DNA from: Paenibacillus macerans
GTDB taxonomy: Bacteria; Bacillota; Bacilli; Paenibacillales; Paenibacillaceae
Reading direction: 5' to 3'
Assembly (NCBI RefSeq): GCF_900454495.1
Contig: NZ_UGSI01000001.1
Location: 2,976,001-3,040,000, forward strand
Length of the DNA stretch: 64,000 nt
Within the stretch, counting starts at the first letter, position 1; the number at the start of each line of letters is the position of its first letter. The notes beneath the pieces were generated by a model. It was not told the DNA's origin and made no database searches. It saw only the letters and a program-made list of their open reading frames with translations. A program made the position numbers and the translations under genes. Below are positions 8,692-16,614 of this stretch, piece by piece.

Positions 8692-8947
8692 AAAAAAAGC
8701 CGCTCCTGAAAAGGAGCGACTCTTGCATCGCGGTACCATCCTTCTTTAAAGATCCATTTGATCTTCATCTCTAGCCTATAACGGGGGACCGTTCGCTATC
8801 CTGGCGAAAGCGAAAAGCTCAGGGGTGTAATTCACAGATGATATTCGCTGATTCTCACCGGCCACCAGCTCTCTGAAGAAGGGATAACCTGCTTAATGAA
8901 ACCCGTCATCGCTTGAATGATATTCAGTTGTACTTCCGAACGTTCGT
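8692..8947 (-). promoter_or_regulatory. Tyrosine T-box riboswitch leader of tyrS
   Basis: On the minus strand the leader has stem I with AGAGAGCTGGTGGCCGGTGAG, then a specifier loop carrying UAC (8827-8829, tyrosine). Further on is the T-box core GGTACCGCG (8729-8737). It ends in a strong terminator hairpin GTCGCTCC/GGAGCGGC followed by T7 (about 8692-8720). In known T-boxes uncharged tRNA pairs with the specifier and the T-box bulge, which prevents terminator formation. The UAC specifier matches the downstream tyrosyl-tRNA synthetase. Confidence 0.92.
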
Positions 8948-8953
8948 AAGGAC

Positions 8954-8982
8954 AGTATTTCATATCTATTCTGTTTTGTCAA
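8954..8982 (-). promoter_or_regulatory. Promoter of the tyrS T-box transcript
   Basis: Consensus TTGACA (8977-8982 on minus), a 17-base spacer and AATACT (8954-8959) place transcription start near 8947, just before stem I of the T-box. Confidence 0.7.
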
Positions 8983-9093
8983 CCGCACGATATTTATAAC
9001 TAAAATACCCGGCAAACCTCTTGCCGGGACGTTGCCACAAAAAATAGCCACTCTTTAAGAATGGCCGTCAGGAACCGCTTGGTTTTATTCCAT

Positions 9094-9609
9094 CTAATAC
9101 TGCCGGAACTTCTGCTTCATCATTTTTTCCTCCAGCCGGATGCGGTTGAACAGGGTGAGAAGATGCAGGATAAACAGCGGCGCAAACACGATCCAGGCCT
9201 TCGAAATAATTGCAAAACTCAACACCTCCGGGATAATGTTCAGAAAATAATTCGGATGCCGGACAAATTTAAACAGCGGGCTTTCGATCAACTCATGGTC
9301 CTTGGCAATATACAATTTGAAGGTCCAAAAGCGACCGAGCGTGCGGATCACATATACGAGGAACGCCATTGCAACCGCGTAAATCAACAGCCCGATATAC
9401 GTATGCGCACCGATCGGCACATCCATTACGAAAGCGTAAACGATCGTGCTTATGTAGATGAGGAATTGCACCACGATCAGCAACTTGCTGTTGGTTTGCC
9501 CGTATTCCACCCCCCCGCCCGCAATGATCTTTGCTTCGTTCCGCCCGGAAATAATGGCCGAAGGCACGCGGAACAGGGTGAGCACGATCAGTATGATGCC
9601 GGTAATCAT
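9094..9609 (-). CDS. Isoprenylcysteine carboxyl methyltransferase-like membrane protein (YpbQ-like)
   Basis: The 171-residue integral membrane protein has about five helices. The C-terminal catalytic signature is LIESPLFKFVRHPNYFLNIIPEVL, given here as ESPLFKFVRHPNYF plus a late Glu pair (LEEKMMKQ). RHPNYF is the hallmark of the ICMT/phospholipid methyltransferase superfamily (PF04140), where it binds S-adenosylmethionine. In Bacillus the YpbQ relative methylates alkylpyrones made by a neighbouring type III polyketide synthase; no such synthase is seen here, so the substrate is unknown. Confidence 0.85.
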   Translation of the reverse strand: MITGIILIVLTLFRVPSAIISGRNEAKIIAGGGVEYGQTNSKLLIVVQFLIYISTIVYAFVMDVPIGAHTYIGLLIYAVAMAFLVYVIRTLGRFWTFKLYIAKDHELIESPLFKFVRHPNYFLNIIPEVLSFAIISKAWIVFAPLFILHLLTLFNRIRLEEKMMKQKFRQY

Positions 9610-9698
9610 TTCTAATTGTTCCCTCCTCTTACAATTTCATTTGTGCTCGCTTATTGATAAATTATTGATTCATTATGTTGGTTTTACTTTATATTGAT

Positions 9699-9860
9699 TC
9701 AGTGAATTTGATTATTACTACTCCTCAATAAAATTTTCTCCTTCCCTTGCTCCTCCTTCAAAATCTCCACCGCCTCGCCTTTGGCCTGGATGTACGCGGC
9801 CGCGGCCCCTACGCAGCGTTCGATAGTTCCGAATAGGCATTTTTTCAAAATATAGTCCAT
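9699..9860 (-). pseudogene. 53-codon chimeric fragment containing cotJC pieces
   Basis: A frame with a plausible ribosome site (GTAGGGG) reads MDYILKKCLFGTIERC..., then AYIQAKGEAVEILKEEQ. The blocks AYIQAKG and EAVEILKE are separated by about 60 residues in the cotJC protein at 15425-15818, and the DNA of both blocks is nearly identical to that copy. The frame therefore looks like a second cotJC copy that lost its middle by recombination at a short repeat and gained an unrelated N-terminus. A functional peptide cannot be excluded. Confidence 0.4.
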
Positions 9861-9869
9861 CTTTTTATT

Positions 9870-10215
9870 TCCCCTACGTGTCAGTCTGCAAAGTTATGAT
9901 AACTTACAACATCTTGCCAGCCAATACATAAAACATATCTCCTATATATGCGTGAGAATACAAGGATTCGGTTGCAGGGATTTTCGGAGGGTGTTCACGA
10001 ACATATAAAAGGCGATCATTAGTGAACGCCTAGAGCATATATTTACTTGCTGCCTTTAATGATAACGTTATCCAGCGGACGACCTGGCTTCAGCATATGA
10101 GAAAGGCGCGGAATCTATGTGCTTGCATAGGATTAAAAACGCATTTATCATGGGATGTACAGTTAAGCATGGCTTTCATGCAAAATAGGGTTGGACTGTT
10201 TGAGCAAAGGGGCCT
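9870..10215. other. Intergenic stretch without a convincing gene
   Basis: About 345 bases upstream of glpP. I see only an 18-codon minus-strand reading (10043-10096, MLKPGRPLDNVIIKGSK) that looks like a leftover protein end, and a weak A/T-rich stretch. No clear promoter for glpP could be assigned. Confidence 0.3.
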
Positions 10216-10220
10216 GAAAT

Positions 10221-10781
10221 ATGAATTTCTATGAACAGCGAATTTTACCTGCGTCGCGGCAGATGAAAGATTTGGAGAAGGCCGTGGCATCATCGTATGA
10301 GTATCTGGTGCTGCTGGATGTCCATATCGCCCAGCTCAAGCACGCCTGCGGCATGGTGCATCAAGCGAACAAGAAGCTGTTTTTGCACATGGACCTGATT
10401 CAAGGCCTGCAAAGCGACGGGCACGCGACCGAGTATCTTTGCCAGGAGTACCGGCCGTACGGGATATTGTCCACCAAGTCCAGCGTCATTCAAAAGGCGA
10501 AGCAAAAAGGCGTCGTCGCCGTGCAGCGCATCTTCTTGATCGACAACAGCGCCTTGGAGAAAAGCTGCAAGCTGCTGGAGAGCACGCAGCCGGATGTCAT
10601 CGAAGTTTTGCCCGGCGGCATGCCGAGCGTGATCCGCAAGGTGAAAGACAGAACGAACCTGCCGATCCTGGCGGGCGGATTCATCTCTTCAAGGGAGGAT
10701 GTAGAACTGGCTCTGCAAGCGGGCGCCGAAGCGGTGACCACCTCGAACAAAAATTTGTGGCGAGAATTTGAAAAAAAGTGA
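10221..10781 (+). CDS. glpP: Glycerol uptake operon antiterminator
   Basis: The 186-residue protein is the RNA-binding antiterminator that, with glycerol-3-phosphate, lets RNA polymerase read through leader terminators of glp genes. It shows the family's TIM-barrel-like pattern: YLVLLDVHIAQLKHAC, KKLFLHMDLIQGLQSDG, YGILSTKSSVIQKAK, DVIEVLPGGMP, and the phosphate-binding ILAGGFISSREDVELALQAG with AVTTSNKNLW at the end. It directly precedes glpF, and two matching leader terminators lie at 10844-10912 and 13550-13600. Confidence 0.95.
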   Translation: MNFYEQRILPASRQMKDLEKAVASSYEYLVLLDVHIAQLKHACGMVHQANKKLFLHMDLIQGLQSDGHATEYLCQEYRPYGILSTKSSVIQKAKQKGVVAVQRIFLIDNSALEKSCKLLESTQPDVIEVLPGGMPSVIRKVKDRTNLPILAGGFISSREDVELALQAGAEAVTTSNKNLWREFEKK

Positions 10782-10810
10782 TTGACAACGTTTACAAATT
10801 TAAATAAAAT
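10782..10810 (+). promoter_or_regulatory. glpFK promoter
   Basis: Consensus TTGACA (10782-10787), a 17-base spacer and TAAAAT (10805-10810). It begins right after the glpP stop and drives the leader with the GlpP-dependent terminator. Confidence 0.82.
10783..10796 (+). promoter_or_regulatory. CcpA cre site overlapping the glpFK -35
   Basis: TGACAACGTTTACA fits the catabolite-responsive element TGWNANCGNTNWCA at every fixed position. It overlaps the -35 box, so CcpA binding should block the promoter when preferred sugars are present, as known for glpFK in Bacillus. Confidence 0.8.
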
Positions 10811-10843
10811 TTGAATCAAGTTAATAATGTTACGGAGACTTGG

Positions 10844-10912
10844 AGATCTACATGGAACGTGCCCTCATCCCCGCATGGGCGGTTTAGGCGCACACTTGAT
10901 GTAGGTCTTTTT
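10844..10912 (+). terminator. GlpP-dependent leader terminator of glpF
   Basis: AGATCTACAT (10844-10853) pairs with ATGTAGGTCT (10899-10908) and is followed by a run of five Ts. The long loop contains a further GTGCC/GGCGC stem. Position and partner genes match the GlpP antitermination leaders of Bacillus. Confidence 0.8.
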
Positions 10913-10951
10913 GCGTTCTCTGAACATTCATAATCATTGGGAGGGGTTATC

Positions 10952-11764
10952 ATGTCAGCGTTTTGGGGAGAGTTGATTGGAACCATGATTCTGATTGCAC
11001 TGGGCGGAGGCGTATGTGCGGGCGTATCGCTTAAAAAATCTTTTGCGGCAAATTCGGGTTGGATCGTCATTGCGATGGGGTGGGGGCTGGCGGTCGCGAT
11101 GGGGGCGTATGCGGTAGGTTCGATCAGCGGCGCCCATCTCAACCCGGCGCTCACCTTGGGCCTGTCGCTGATCGGGAAATTCCCCTGGGCCGACGTCCCC
11201 TCGTACATCGCGGCGCAAATGCTTGGGGCTATCCTCGGGGCCGTCATCGTGTATCTGCATTATTTGCCGCATTGGATGGCAACGGAGGATCCGGGCACCA
11301 AGTTGGGCGTATTCGCAACCGGTCCGGCCGTGTACCATCCTTTCTCCAACTTGATGAGCGAAATGATCGGAACGTTCATCCTGGTGCTGGGAATTTTGGC
11401 CATCGGCGCCAACAAGTTTACGGATGGGCTAAACCCGCTGATCGTCGGCTTTCTCATCGTCAGCATCGGCTTGTCGCTGGGCGGAACGACCGGGTATGCG
11501 ATCAATCCGGCGCGCGACTTGGGGCCGAGAATCGCGCATGCGCTGCTGCCGATCGCGGGCAAAGGCGGCTCCAACTGGAAGTACGCCTGGATCCCCGTCG
11601 TAGGGCCGCTGCTGGGCGGGGCGCTGGGGGCGTTATTTTACAAGAACGTATTTTTGGGCCAACCGGACCCGGCCATTTGGGTCGTCGTGGGCATCGCGGC
11701 CGTCCTCTTCGGCATCGTGCTCATTTTCTCCGGCAAAAGCGCCAAGTACAGCGTGTCAATATAG
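10952..11764 (+). CDS. glpF: Glycerol uptake facilitator (aquaglyceroporin)
   Basis: The 270-residue MIP-family channel passes glycerol across the membrane by diffusion. Both NPA pore motifs are present: SGAHLNPALTLGLSL and YAINPARDLGPR; the Asp after the second NPA-R is typical of glycerol-conducting members. Six membrane helices are visible. The start is ATG 10952, preceded by GGGAGGGG; an in-frame TTG 15 bases upstream overlaps that ribosome site and is unlikely. It is followed by a mobile repeat and then glpK. Confidence 0.97.
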   Translation: MSAFWGELIGTMILIALGGGVCAGVSLKKSFAANSGWIVIAMGWGLAVAMGAYAVGSISGAHLNPALTLGLSLIGKFPWADVPSYIAAQMLGAILGAVIVYLHYLPHWMATEDPGTKLGVFATGPAVYHPFSNLMSEMIGTFILVLGILAIGANKFTDGLNPLIVGFLIVSIGLSLGGTTGYAINPARDLGPRIAHALLPIAGKGGSNWKYAWIPVVGPLLGGALGALFYKNVFLGQPDPAIWVVVGIAAVLFGIVLIFSGKSAKYSVSI

Positions 11765-11803
11765 GCGCCATCATCTGCTCGATCATACTCAAATTTTTAA
11801 AGA

Positions 11804-11979
11804 GGTTGTTCAAAAAGTCATCTTTTGATCACGAAGCAGGTCAAGAAGCGAAATCGACGTCGAATCTTGAATTCAGCCGGCCTTCCGGTGCTCACGTACC
11901 CAAATCGTACGCTACGCTCCTCAGTCCCTAGCTTCATCCAACCTTCTCGGTGCTGAAAACCTGACTTTTTGAACACGCA
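11804..11979. repeat. MITE-like inverted-repeat element between glpF and glpK
   Basis: A roughly 176-base non-coding unit is bounded by perfect 14-base inverted ends, TGTTCAAAAAGTCA (11807-11820) and TGACTTTTTGAACA (11962-11975). The interior also carries partly complementary CCGGTGCTCACGTACCC/TCGGTGCTG pieces. This organisation fits a miniature transposable or REP-like repeat inserted between two operon genes. The right end reaches almost to the glpK ribosome site. Confidence 0.75.
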
Positions 11980-11998
11980 ATTAAAGGGGGAACTTCAC

Positions 11999-13489
11999 AT
12001 GGAAAAATACATTTTGTCGCTTGATCAAGGTACAACGAGCTCCAGAGCCATTTTATTCAACAAAGCGGGCCAAATCGTCCACGTCGCGCAGAAGGAGTTC
12101 ACGCAAATTTTTCCCGAGCCGGGTTGGGTGGAGCATAATGCCCTGGAAATCTGGGGAACGGTGCTCGCCGTCATCGCGACTTGCCTGATCGAATCCGGCG
12201 TAAAGCCAAGCCAAATCGCCGGCATCGGCATTACGAACCAACGCGAGACGGTGGTCGTATGGGATAAGGAATCCGGCCGGCCGGTCTACAATGCGATCGT
12301 ATGGCAATCCAGACAGACGAAATCGATTTGCGACGAGCTGCAAGCCGCGGGTCACGGCGAATTGTTCCGCTCCAAAACAGGGCTGCTGATCGACTCTTAT
12401 TTTTCGGGCACAAAGGTCAAATGGATTCTGGATCATGTTCCGGGAGCCCGGGAGAGAGCGGAGAACGGCGAGCTTTTGTTCGGCACGATCGATACGTGGC
12501 TGATATGGAAGCTGACCGGAGGCGAGGTGCACGTTACCGACTACAGCAACGCTTCGCGCACGCTCATGTACAATATTCATGAATTAAAATGGGATGATGA
12601 GCTGTTGGAGCTGCTGACGATTCCGAAGCAGATGCTGCCTGAAGTGCGTTCCTCTTCCGAAATTTACGGCAAGACGGTCAATTACCATTTCTTCGGTGAG
12701 GAAGTTCCGATTGCCGGCGCCGCCGGCGACCAGCAGGCCGCCTTGTTCGGGCAAGCTTGCTTTAAAAAAGGCATGGCCAAAAACACCTACGGCACCGGAT
12801 GCTTCATGCTGATGAACACCGGCGACCAGCCCGTTCATTCTTCGCATGGTCTGCTGACGACGATCGCCTGGGGCATCGACGGCAAGGTCGAATATGCGCT
12901 CGAGGGCAGCGTTTTCGTGGCGGGCTCCGCGATCCAATGGCTCCGCGACGGCCTGCGCATGATTAAGGAGTCGAAGGACAGCGAGCTGTACGCCAGCAAA
13001 GTGGATACGACAGACGGCGTGTATGTCGTTCCGGCGTTTGTCGGACTGGGGACGCCCTATTGGGACAGCGAAGTGAAAGGAGCCATCTTCGGCCTGACGC
13101 GCGGCACTTCCAAAGAACATTTTATCCGCGCCACCCTGGAATCGCTCGCTTACCAGTCCAAAGATGTGCTCAGCGCCATGGAGGCCGACTCTTCGATTGA
13201 GCTTACGAAACTGCGCGTGGACGGCGGAGCGGTGCAGAACAATTTCCTGATGCAGTTCCAGAGCGATATGCTCGGCGTACCTGTGGAATGCCCGCAAATT
13301 TATGAGACGACAGCGCTCGGCGCCGCTTATCTGGCCGGTCTGGCCGTCGGATACTGGGAGAGCCGGGATGAGATTGCGGCGCAGTGGAGCATCGACCGCA
13401 TCTTTACGCCGACGATGCCGGAAACGCAGCGCAATGAATTGTACGCTGGCTGGGGCAAAGCGATTGAGGCCACAATGGTATTCAAATAA
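11999..13489 (+). CDS. glpK: Glycerol kinase
   Basis: The 496-residue FGGY-family kinase phosphorylates glycerol to glycerol-3-phosphate with ATP in the cytoplasm. Motifs: N-terminal phosphate loop LSLDQGTTSSRAILF, GITNQRETVVVWD, the FGGY signature region GAIFGLTRGTSKEHFIRATLE, and the ATP-site LRVDGGAVQNNFLMQFQSD (given in full the run is DGGAVQNNFLMQ). HPr-type regulation is possible because HGL-like segments occur, but I did not confirm the phospho-His. Start ATG 11999 has AAAGGGGGAA upstream; an upstream in-frame TTG lies inside the mobile repeat. Confidence 0.98.
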   Translation: MEKYILSLDQGTTSSRAILFNKAGQIVHVAQKEFTQIFPEPGWVEHNALEIWGTVLAVIATCLIESGVKPSQIAGIGITNQRETVVVWDKESGRPVYNAIVWQSRQTKSICDELQAAGHGELFRSKTGLLIDSYFSGTKVKWILDHVPGARERAENGELLFGTIDTWLIWKLTGGEVHVTDYSNASRTLMYNIHELKWDDELLELLTIPKQMLPEVRSSSEIYGKTVNYHFFGEEVPIAGAAGDQQAALFGQACFKKGMAKNTYGTGCFMLMNTGDQPVHSSHGLLTTIAWGIDGKVEYALEGSVFVAGSAIQWLRDGLRMIKESKDSELYASKVDTTDGVYVVPAFVGLGTPYWDSEVKGAIFGLTRGTSKEHFIRATLESLAYQSKDVLSAMEADSSIELTKLRVDGGAVQNNFLMQFQSDMLGVPVECPQIYETTALGAAYLAGLAVGYWESRDEIAAQWSIDRIFTPTMPETQRNELYAGWGKAIEATMVFK

Positions 13490-13509
13490 GGCCGGAAATA
13501 TGCTACAAT
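13481..13509 (+). promoter_or_regulatory. Putative glpD promoter inside the glpK end
   Basis: TTCAAA (13481-13486), 17 bases, and an extended -10 TGCTACAAT (TACAAT 13504-13509). It precedes the second GlpP-type leader terminator. Confidence 0.5.
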
Positions 13510-13549
13510 TTTTAATAAGTTAATATTTAAATTCGGTTGGAGAAGCTTG

Positions 13550-13600
13550 AAACCGCAATTACACTTTAGCCCAGGGCCGAGGTGTTGTTGCGGTTTTTTT
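13550..13600 (+). terminator. GlpP-dependent leader terminator of glpD
   Basis: Perfect 9-base arms AAACCGCAA (13550-13558) and TTGCGGTTT (13588-13596) ending in T7. It lies between glpK and glpD, as expected for a second GlpP antitermination site. Confidence 0.85.
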
Positions 13601-13683
13601 GTTCACTTCTATTTGTTCACTTCTACTAGTGGTTGTTGAACACGCACTATTACGCCGTCTTTATGGCGAGGGAGGTTATTGGG

Positions 13684-15360
13684 ATGACAGTAAGATTTTC
13701 CGCAGCAAACCGCAAAGCGATGGTGGAAGCCATGAGGCAGCAGCCGCTGGATATCATTGTGATCGGCGGAGGGATTACCGGGGCCGGCATCGCCCTGGAT
13801 GCGGCGACGAGGGGGCTGCAAACGGCGCTGTTCGAAATGCAGGACTTTGCCGCAGGCACCTCCAGCCGCTCGACCAAGCTGGTGCATGGCGGTCTTCGAT
13901 ACCTGAAGCAATTTGATATCAAAACGGTGTCCGAGGTCGGCAAAGAACGCGCCATCGTTTACGAAAACGGCCCGCATGTGACAACGCCGGAATGGATGCT
14001 GCTGCCCCTGCACCGCGGCGGCACGTTCGGCAAATTCAGCACGGGCATCGGCTTGCGTGTCTACGACTTCCTGGCCGGAGTCAAGCGCAGCGAACGGCGC
14101 CGGATGCTGCCGCTGCAGGAGACGCTGGCCCGCGAGCCGCTGCTGAAACAGGAGGGGCTGCTGGGCGGCGGTTATTATGTGGAATACCGGACGGACGACG
14201 CCCGCTTAACGATAGAAGTGATGAAGGAAGCCGTTCGCTACGGCGCAAAGGCTATGAATTATATGAAGGTCGAATCTTTTTTATATGAAGACAACAAGAT
14301 CGCCGGCGTGCGCGTGGTCGATCAATTGGACGGCTCGGCGTATGAGTTCCGGGCAAAGAAAATCATCAACGCCTCGGGCCCCTGGGTCGACGAGCTTCGC
14401 GACAAAGACGGGTCCAAGACCGGGAAGCACCTTCAATTGTCCAAAGGGGTCCATCTGGTTATCGATCAGTCGAAGTTTCCCTTGAAGCAGGCGATTTACT
14501 TCGATACGCCGGACGGGCGGATGGTCTTCGCCATCCCGCGCGACGGCAAGACGTATGTAGGCACGACGGATACGTTCTACAAGGCCGATCCTGTTCAGCC
14601 GGTCATGACGAAGGAAGACCGCGATTATATTATGGCGGCAATTCGCTACATGTTTCCGACGGTTCAGCTTGCCGAGGCGGACATCGAATCCAGTTGGGCC
14701 GGCGTGCGGCCGCTTATTTATGAGGAGGGAAAAAGCGCCTCCGAAATTTCCCGCCGGGATGAAATCTGGCAATCTTCGTCGGGACTTATTACGATCGCGG
14801 GCGGCAAGCTTACCGGATACCGCAAAATGGCCGAAACGATCGTCGATCTGGTCATGCGGCTATTAAGCCAGGAGGAAGGGCTCAGGTTCGTGGCGGCGAA
14901 GACGAAAAACATGCCGATTTCCGGCGGCCATGTGGGCGGCTCCGACGCCTTTCCGCAGTTTGTTCGGCAAAAAAGCGAGGAAGGCGTTCGCCGCGGTTTG
15001 GATGCTGCGCTTGCCGAGCGCTGGACGCGTCTGTACGGCTCCAACGTCGACCGGCTATTCGAACTCGCGGAGCGCCGGCGGGAAGACGCGGAGCGGAGCG
15101 GACTGCCGCCGGAAGTGCTCGTCCCGCTCCTGTACGCTATAGACGAAGAAATGACCGTCAAGCCGGTTGATTTCTTCATTCGCCGCACGGGCGCGCTGTT
15201 CTTCAACATCCGTTGGGTGCGCGAATGGAAGCAGCCTGTGATTGAATTTATGTCCTCCGCCCTCGGCTGGACCCTTAAGCAGCGCGACGCATATACGCAA
15301 GAGCTGGACACCGCCCTGCATCAAGCGGTCGTTCCGCAGGTGGAGCAAGGAAGGGAATAA
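13684..15360 (+). CDS. glpD: Aerobic glycerol-3-phosphate dehydrogenase
   Basis: The 558-residue membrane-associated flavoprotein oxidises glycerol-3-phosphate to dihydroxyacetone phosphate and feeds electrons to quinone. FAD is bound by the N-terminal IIVIGGGITGAGIALDAATRG loop (GxGxxG at about residues 28-33); family signatures include SSRSTKLVHGGLRYL, KGVHLVIDQSKFP and GGKLTGYRKMAE. A C-terminal helical domain follows. Start ATG 13684 has GGAGG at 13671-13675; the in-frame ATGs upstream lie in the leader. It completes the glycerol pathway with glpF and glpK. Confidence 0.98.
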   Translation: MTVRFSAANRKAMVEAMRQQPLDIIVIGGGITGAGIALDAATRGLQTALFEMQDFAAGTSSRSTKLVHGGLRYLKQFDIKTVSEVGKERAIVYENGPHVTTPEWMLLPLHRGGTFGKFSTGIGLRVYDFLAGVKRSERRRMLPLQETLAREPLLKQEGLLGGGYYVEYRTDDARLTIEVMKEAVRYGAKAMNYMKVESFLYEDNKIAGVRVVDQLDGSAYEFRAKKIINASGPWVDELRDKDGSKTGKHLQLSKGVHLVIDQSKFPLKQAIYFDTPDGRMVFAIPRDGKTYVGTTDTFYKADPVQPVMTKEDRDYIMAAIRYMFPTVQLAEADIESSWAGVRPLIYEEGKSASEISRRDEIWQSSSGLITIAGGKLTGYRKMAETIVDLVMRLLSQEEGLRFVAAKTKNMPISGGHVGGSDAFPQFVRQKSEEGVRRGLDAALAERWTRLYGSNVDRLFELAERRREDAERSGLPPEVLVPLLYAIDEEMTVKPVDFFIRRTGALFFNIRWVREWKQPVIEFMSSALGWTLKQRDAYTQELDTALHQAVVPQVEQGRE

Positions 15361-15383
15361 AGCTCTCCCTAGGAAAAAAATAA

Positions 15384-15406
15384 GCCCCGCAGTTTCCAGC
15401 GGGGCC
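15384..15406. terminator. Terminator between glpD and the cotJC remnant
   Basis: GCCCCGC and GCGGGGC arms with an 8-base loop; on the minus strand it is followed by TTATTTTTTT, on the plus strand by a weaker T-rich stretch. It probably works in both directions. Confidence 0.75.
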
Positions 15407-15424
15407 ATCTTCTAGCTTATCACC

Positions 15425-15818
15425 TCAAAACACCTTCTTATGCTCCCGGTCCTCCTTCAAAATCTCCACCGCCTCGCGGAACCGTAAGCTGTGCACGATT
15501 TCGCGCTCGCGCAGAAACTTCAGACCGTCTTGGATGTCGACGTCGTCGGTCATGTCGATCAGCCACTGGTATGTAGCCCGCGCCTTCTCCTCGGCGGCGA
15601 TATCCTCGTACAGGTCGGCGATCGGGTCGCCTTTGGCCTGGATGTATGTGGCGGTCCAAGGAACGCCCGCCGCGTTCTCGTAGAACAGCGCCTTGTCGTG
15701 GTTCACGTAATACGGGTCCATCCCGGCGGCCTTCAGCATCTCCGGCGTCGCGTCTTTGGTCAGCTTGTAGACCATCGTTGCGATCATTTCGAGATGCGCG
15801 AATTCTTCAGTACCACCA
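15425..15818 (-). pseudogene. cotJC: cotJC (manganese-catalase-like spore coat protein), 5' truncated
   Basis: The frame encodes the C-terminal two thirds of a CotJC/manganese catalase: (TEEFAHLE)MIATMVYKLTKDA, PYYVNHDKALFYENAAG, PWTATYIQAKGDPIADLYED, IAAEEKARATYQWLID, ending in EILKEDREHKKVF. CotJC is about 190 residues; here the first 60 or so are missing, and sequence identity stops abruptly near 15818, inside TEEFAHLE. No start with a ribosome site is present at the junction. The metal-ligand half encoded by the lost part is absent, so the protein is unlikely to function. Confidence 0.85.
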
Positions 15819-15989
15819 TGTTATCACTGATTTTATTTGGGACATTTTTCCGCAATCTCTTCCCTTTTCATTACCTTCTGTAATAAAATTTGAGGTATAA
15901 CTTATTAATAATAAAGGATTGTTTAATAAATGCCAAAAATTAACTGAGATGAATGGAATGAACGAAAAGAATTTAAAAAACGTATGAAA

Positions 15990-16545
15990 AATGAGCAAAA
16001 GCTTAAACTAAGAATTTACTTGAATCAGATTTAAATTCAGTTACGCTAACCCTGCGTCAATTTACTCAAATGTGTGAAGATGATGAGTATATGTCTGAAA
16101 TGTTGGATTTAATGGAAGAAGCGTTAATGAGGATTGTCGATGGCCAAGGAGATCCAGCAAAAATAGCATTGTCGGCTCTAAAAAGGTATATTGGGGATGA
16201 GTAATGAAAATTTTCTTACCCACTACTTCCCGAAAAGTACGGTTAGCAAAATTGCATGCGGATAAGACCACGAGTTCGACCATTCTGATCGAAAAACAGC
16301 GCCGGGTGTACCATAAGTACCAATTTTACACACAGCGGCTCCTAAGGGCATGGAGGTTGATCCAGGATCCGTGAGCGAGAAGGCAGTCGAATATCGCTAT
16401 ATCGAGGGATACACGTAAAACTTGCTGTTCTTCTAACACAGCCTGAGCGACAGAACATCCGCCGGAAGATCAACGAGGGGGCGGAGAGCATGGCCGAATC
16501 GCTTAAGCTCATGGGTTTCTTCGAACAGGATGATACGGAATTTTG
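15990..16545 (+). pseudogene. Mosaic of short degenerate reading frames, probably phage-derived
   Basis: Several short plus-strand pieces follow one another. One ends LMEEALMRIVDGQGDPAKIALSALKRYIGDE (stop 16202-16204). The next is a 56-codon frame at 16204-16374, overlapping the previous stop in TAATG. A third, in another frame, reads EVDPGSVSEKAVEYRYIEGYT. A last piece reads IRRKINEGAESMAESLKLMGFFEQDD. The pieces have coding-like composition but no continuous frame. I do not recognise them; decayed prophage is the simplest reading. Confidence 0.4.
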
Positions 16546-16556
16546 AGAGCAGAACA

Positions 16557-16591
16557 AGCGGCGGCTAACGGAACAGTTAACCGCCGCTTTA
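16557..16591. terminator. Rho-independent terminator
   Basis: AGCGGCGGCTAAC and GTTAACCGCCGCT form a 13-base stem with a 6-base loop followed by TTTA on the plus strand. It also lies just beyond the stop of the DUF4238 gene on the minus strand. Confidence 0.8.
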
Positions 16592-16614
16592 TTTATGAAT
16601 TGTATACTTAGTGT

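Noticed and set aside
10043..10096. 18-codon minus-strand peptide MLKPGRPLDNVIIKGSK
   Set aside because: Looks like the end of some protein but has no ribosome site and no family could be named.
11059..11931. Long plus-strand open frame across glpF
   Set aside because: It is a shadow frame of the GC-rich glpF gene, rich in Arg and Gly, with no ribosome site or domain.
12584..13297. 237-codon minus-strand frame inside glpK
   Set aside because: Antisense shadow of glpK; composition (His/Arg/Gln rich) is that of a reversed reading frame.
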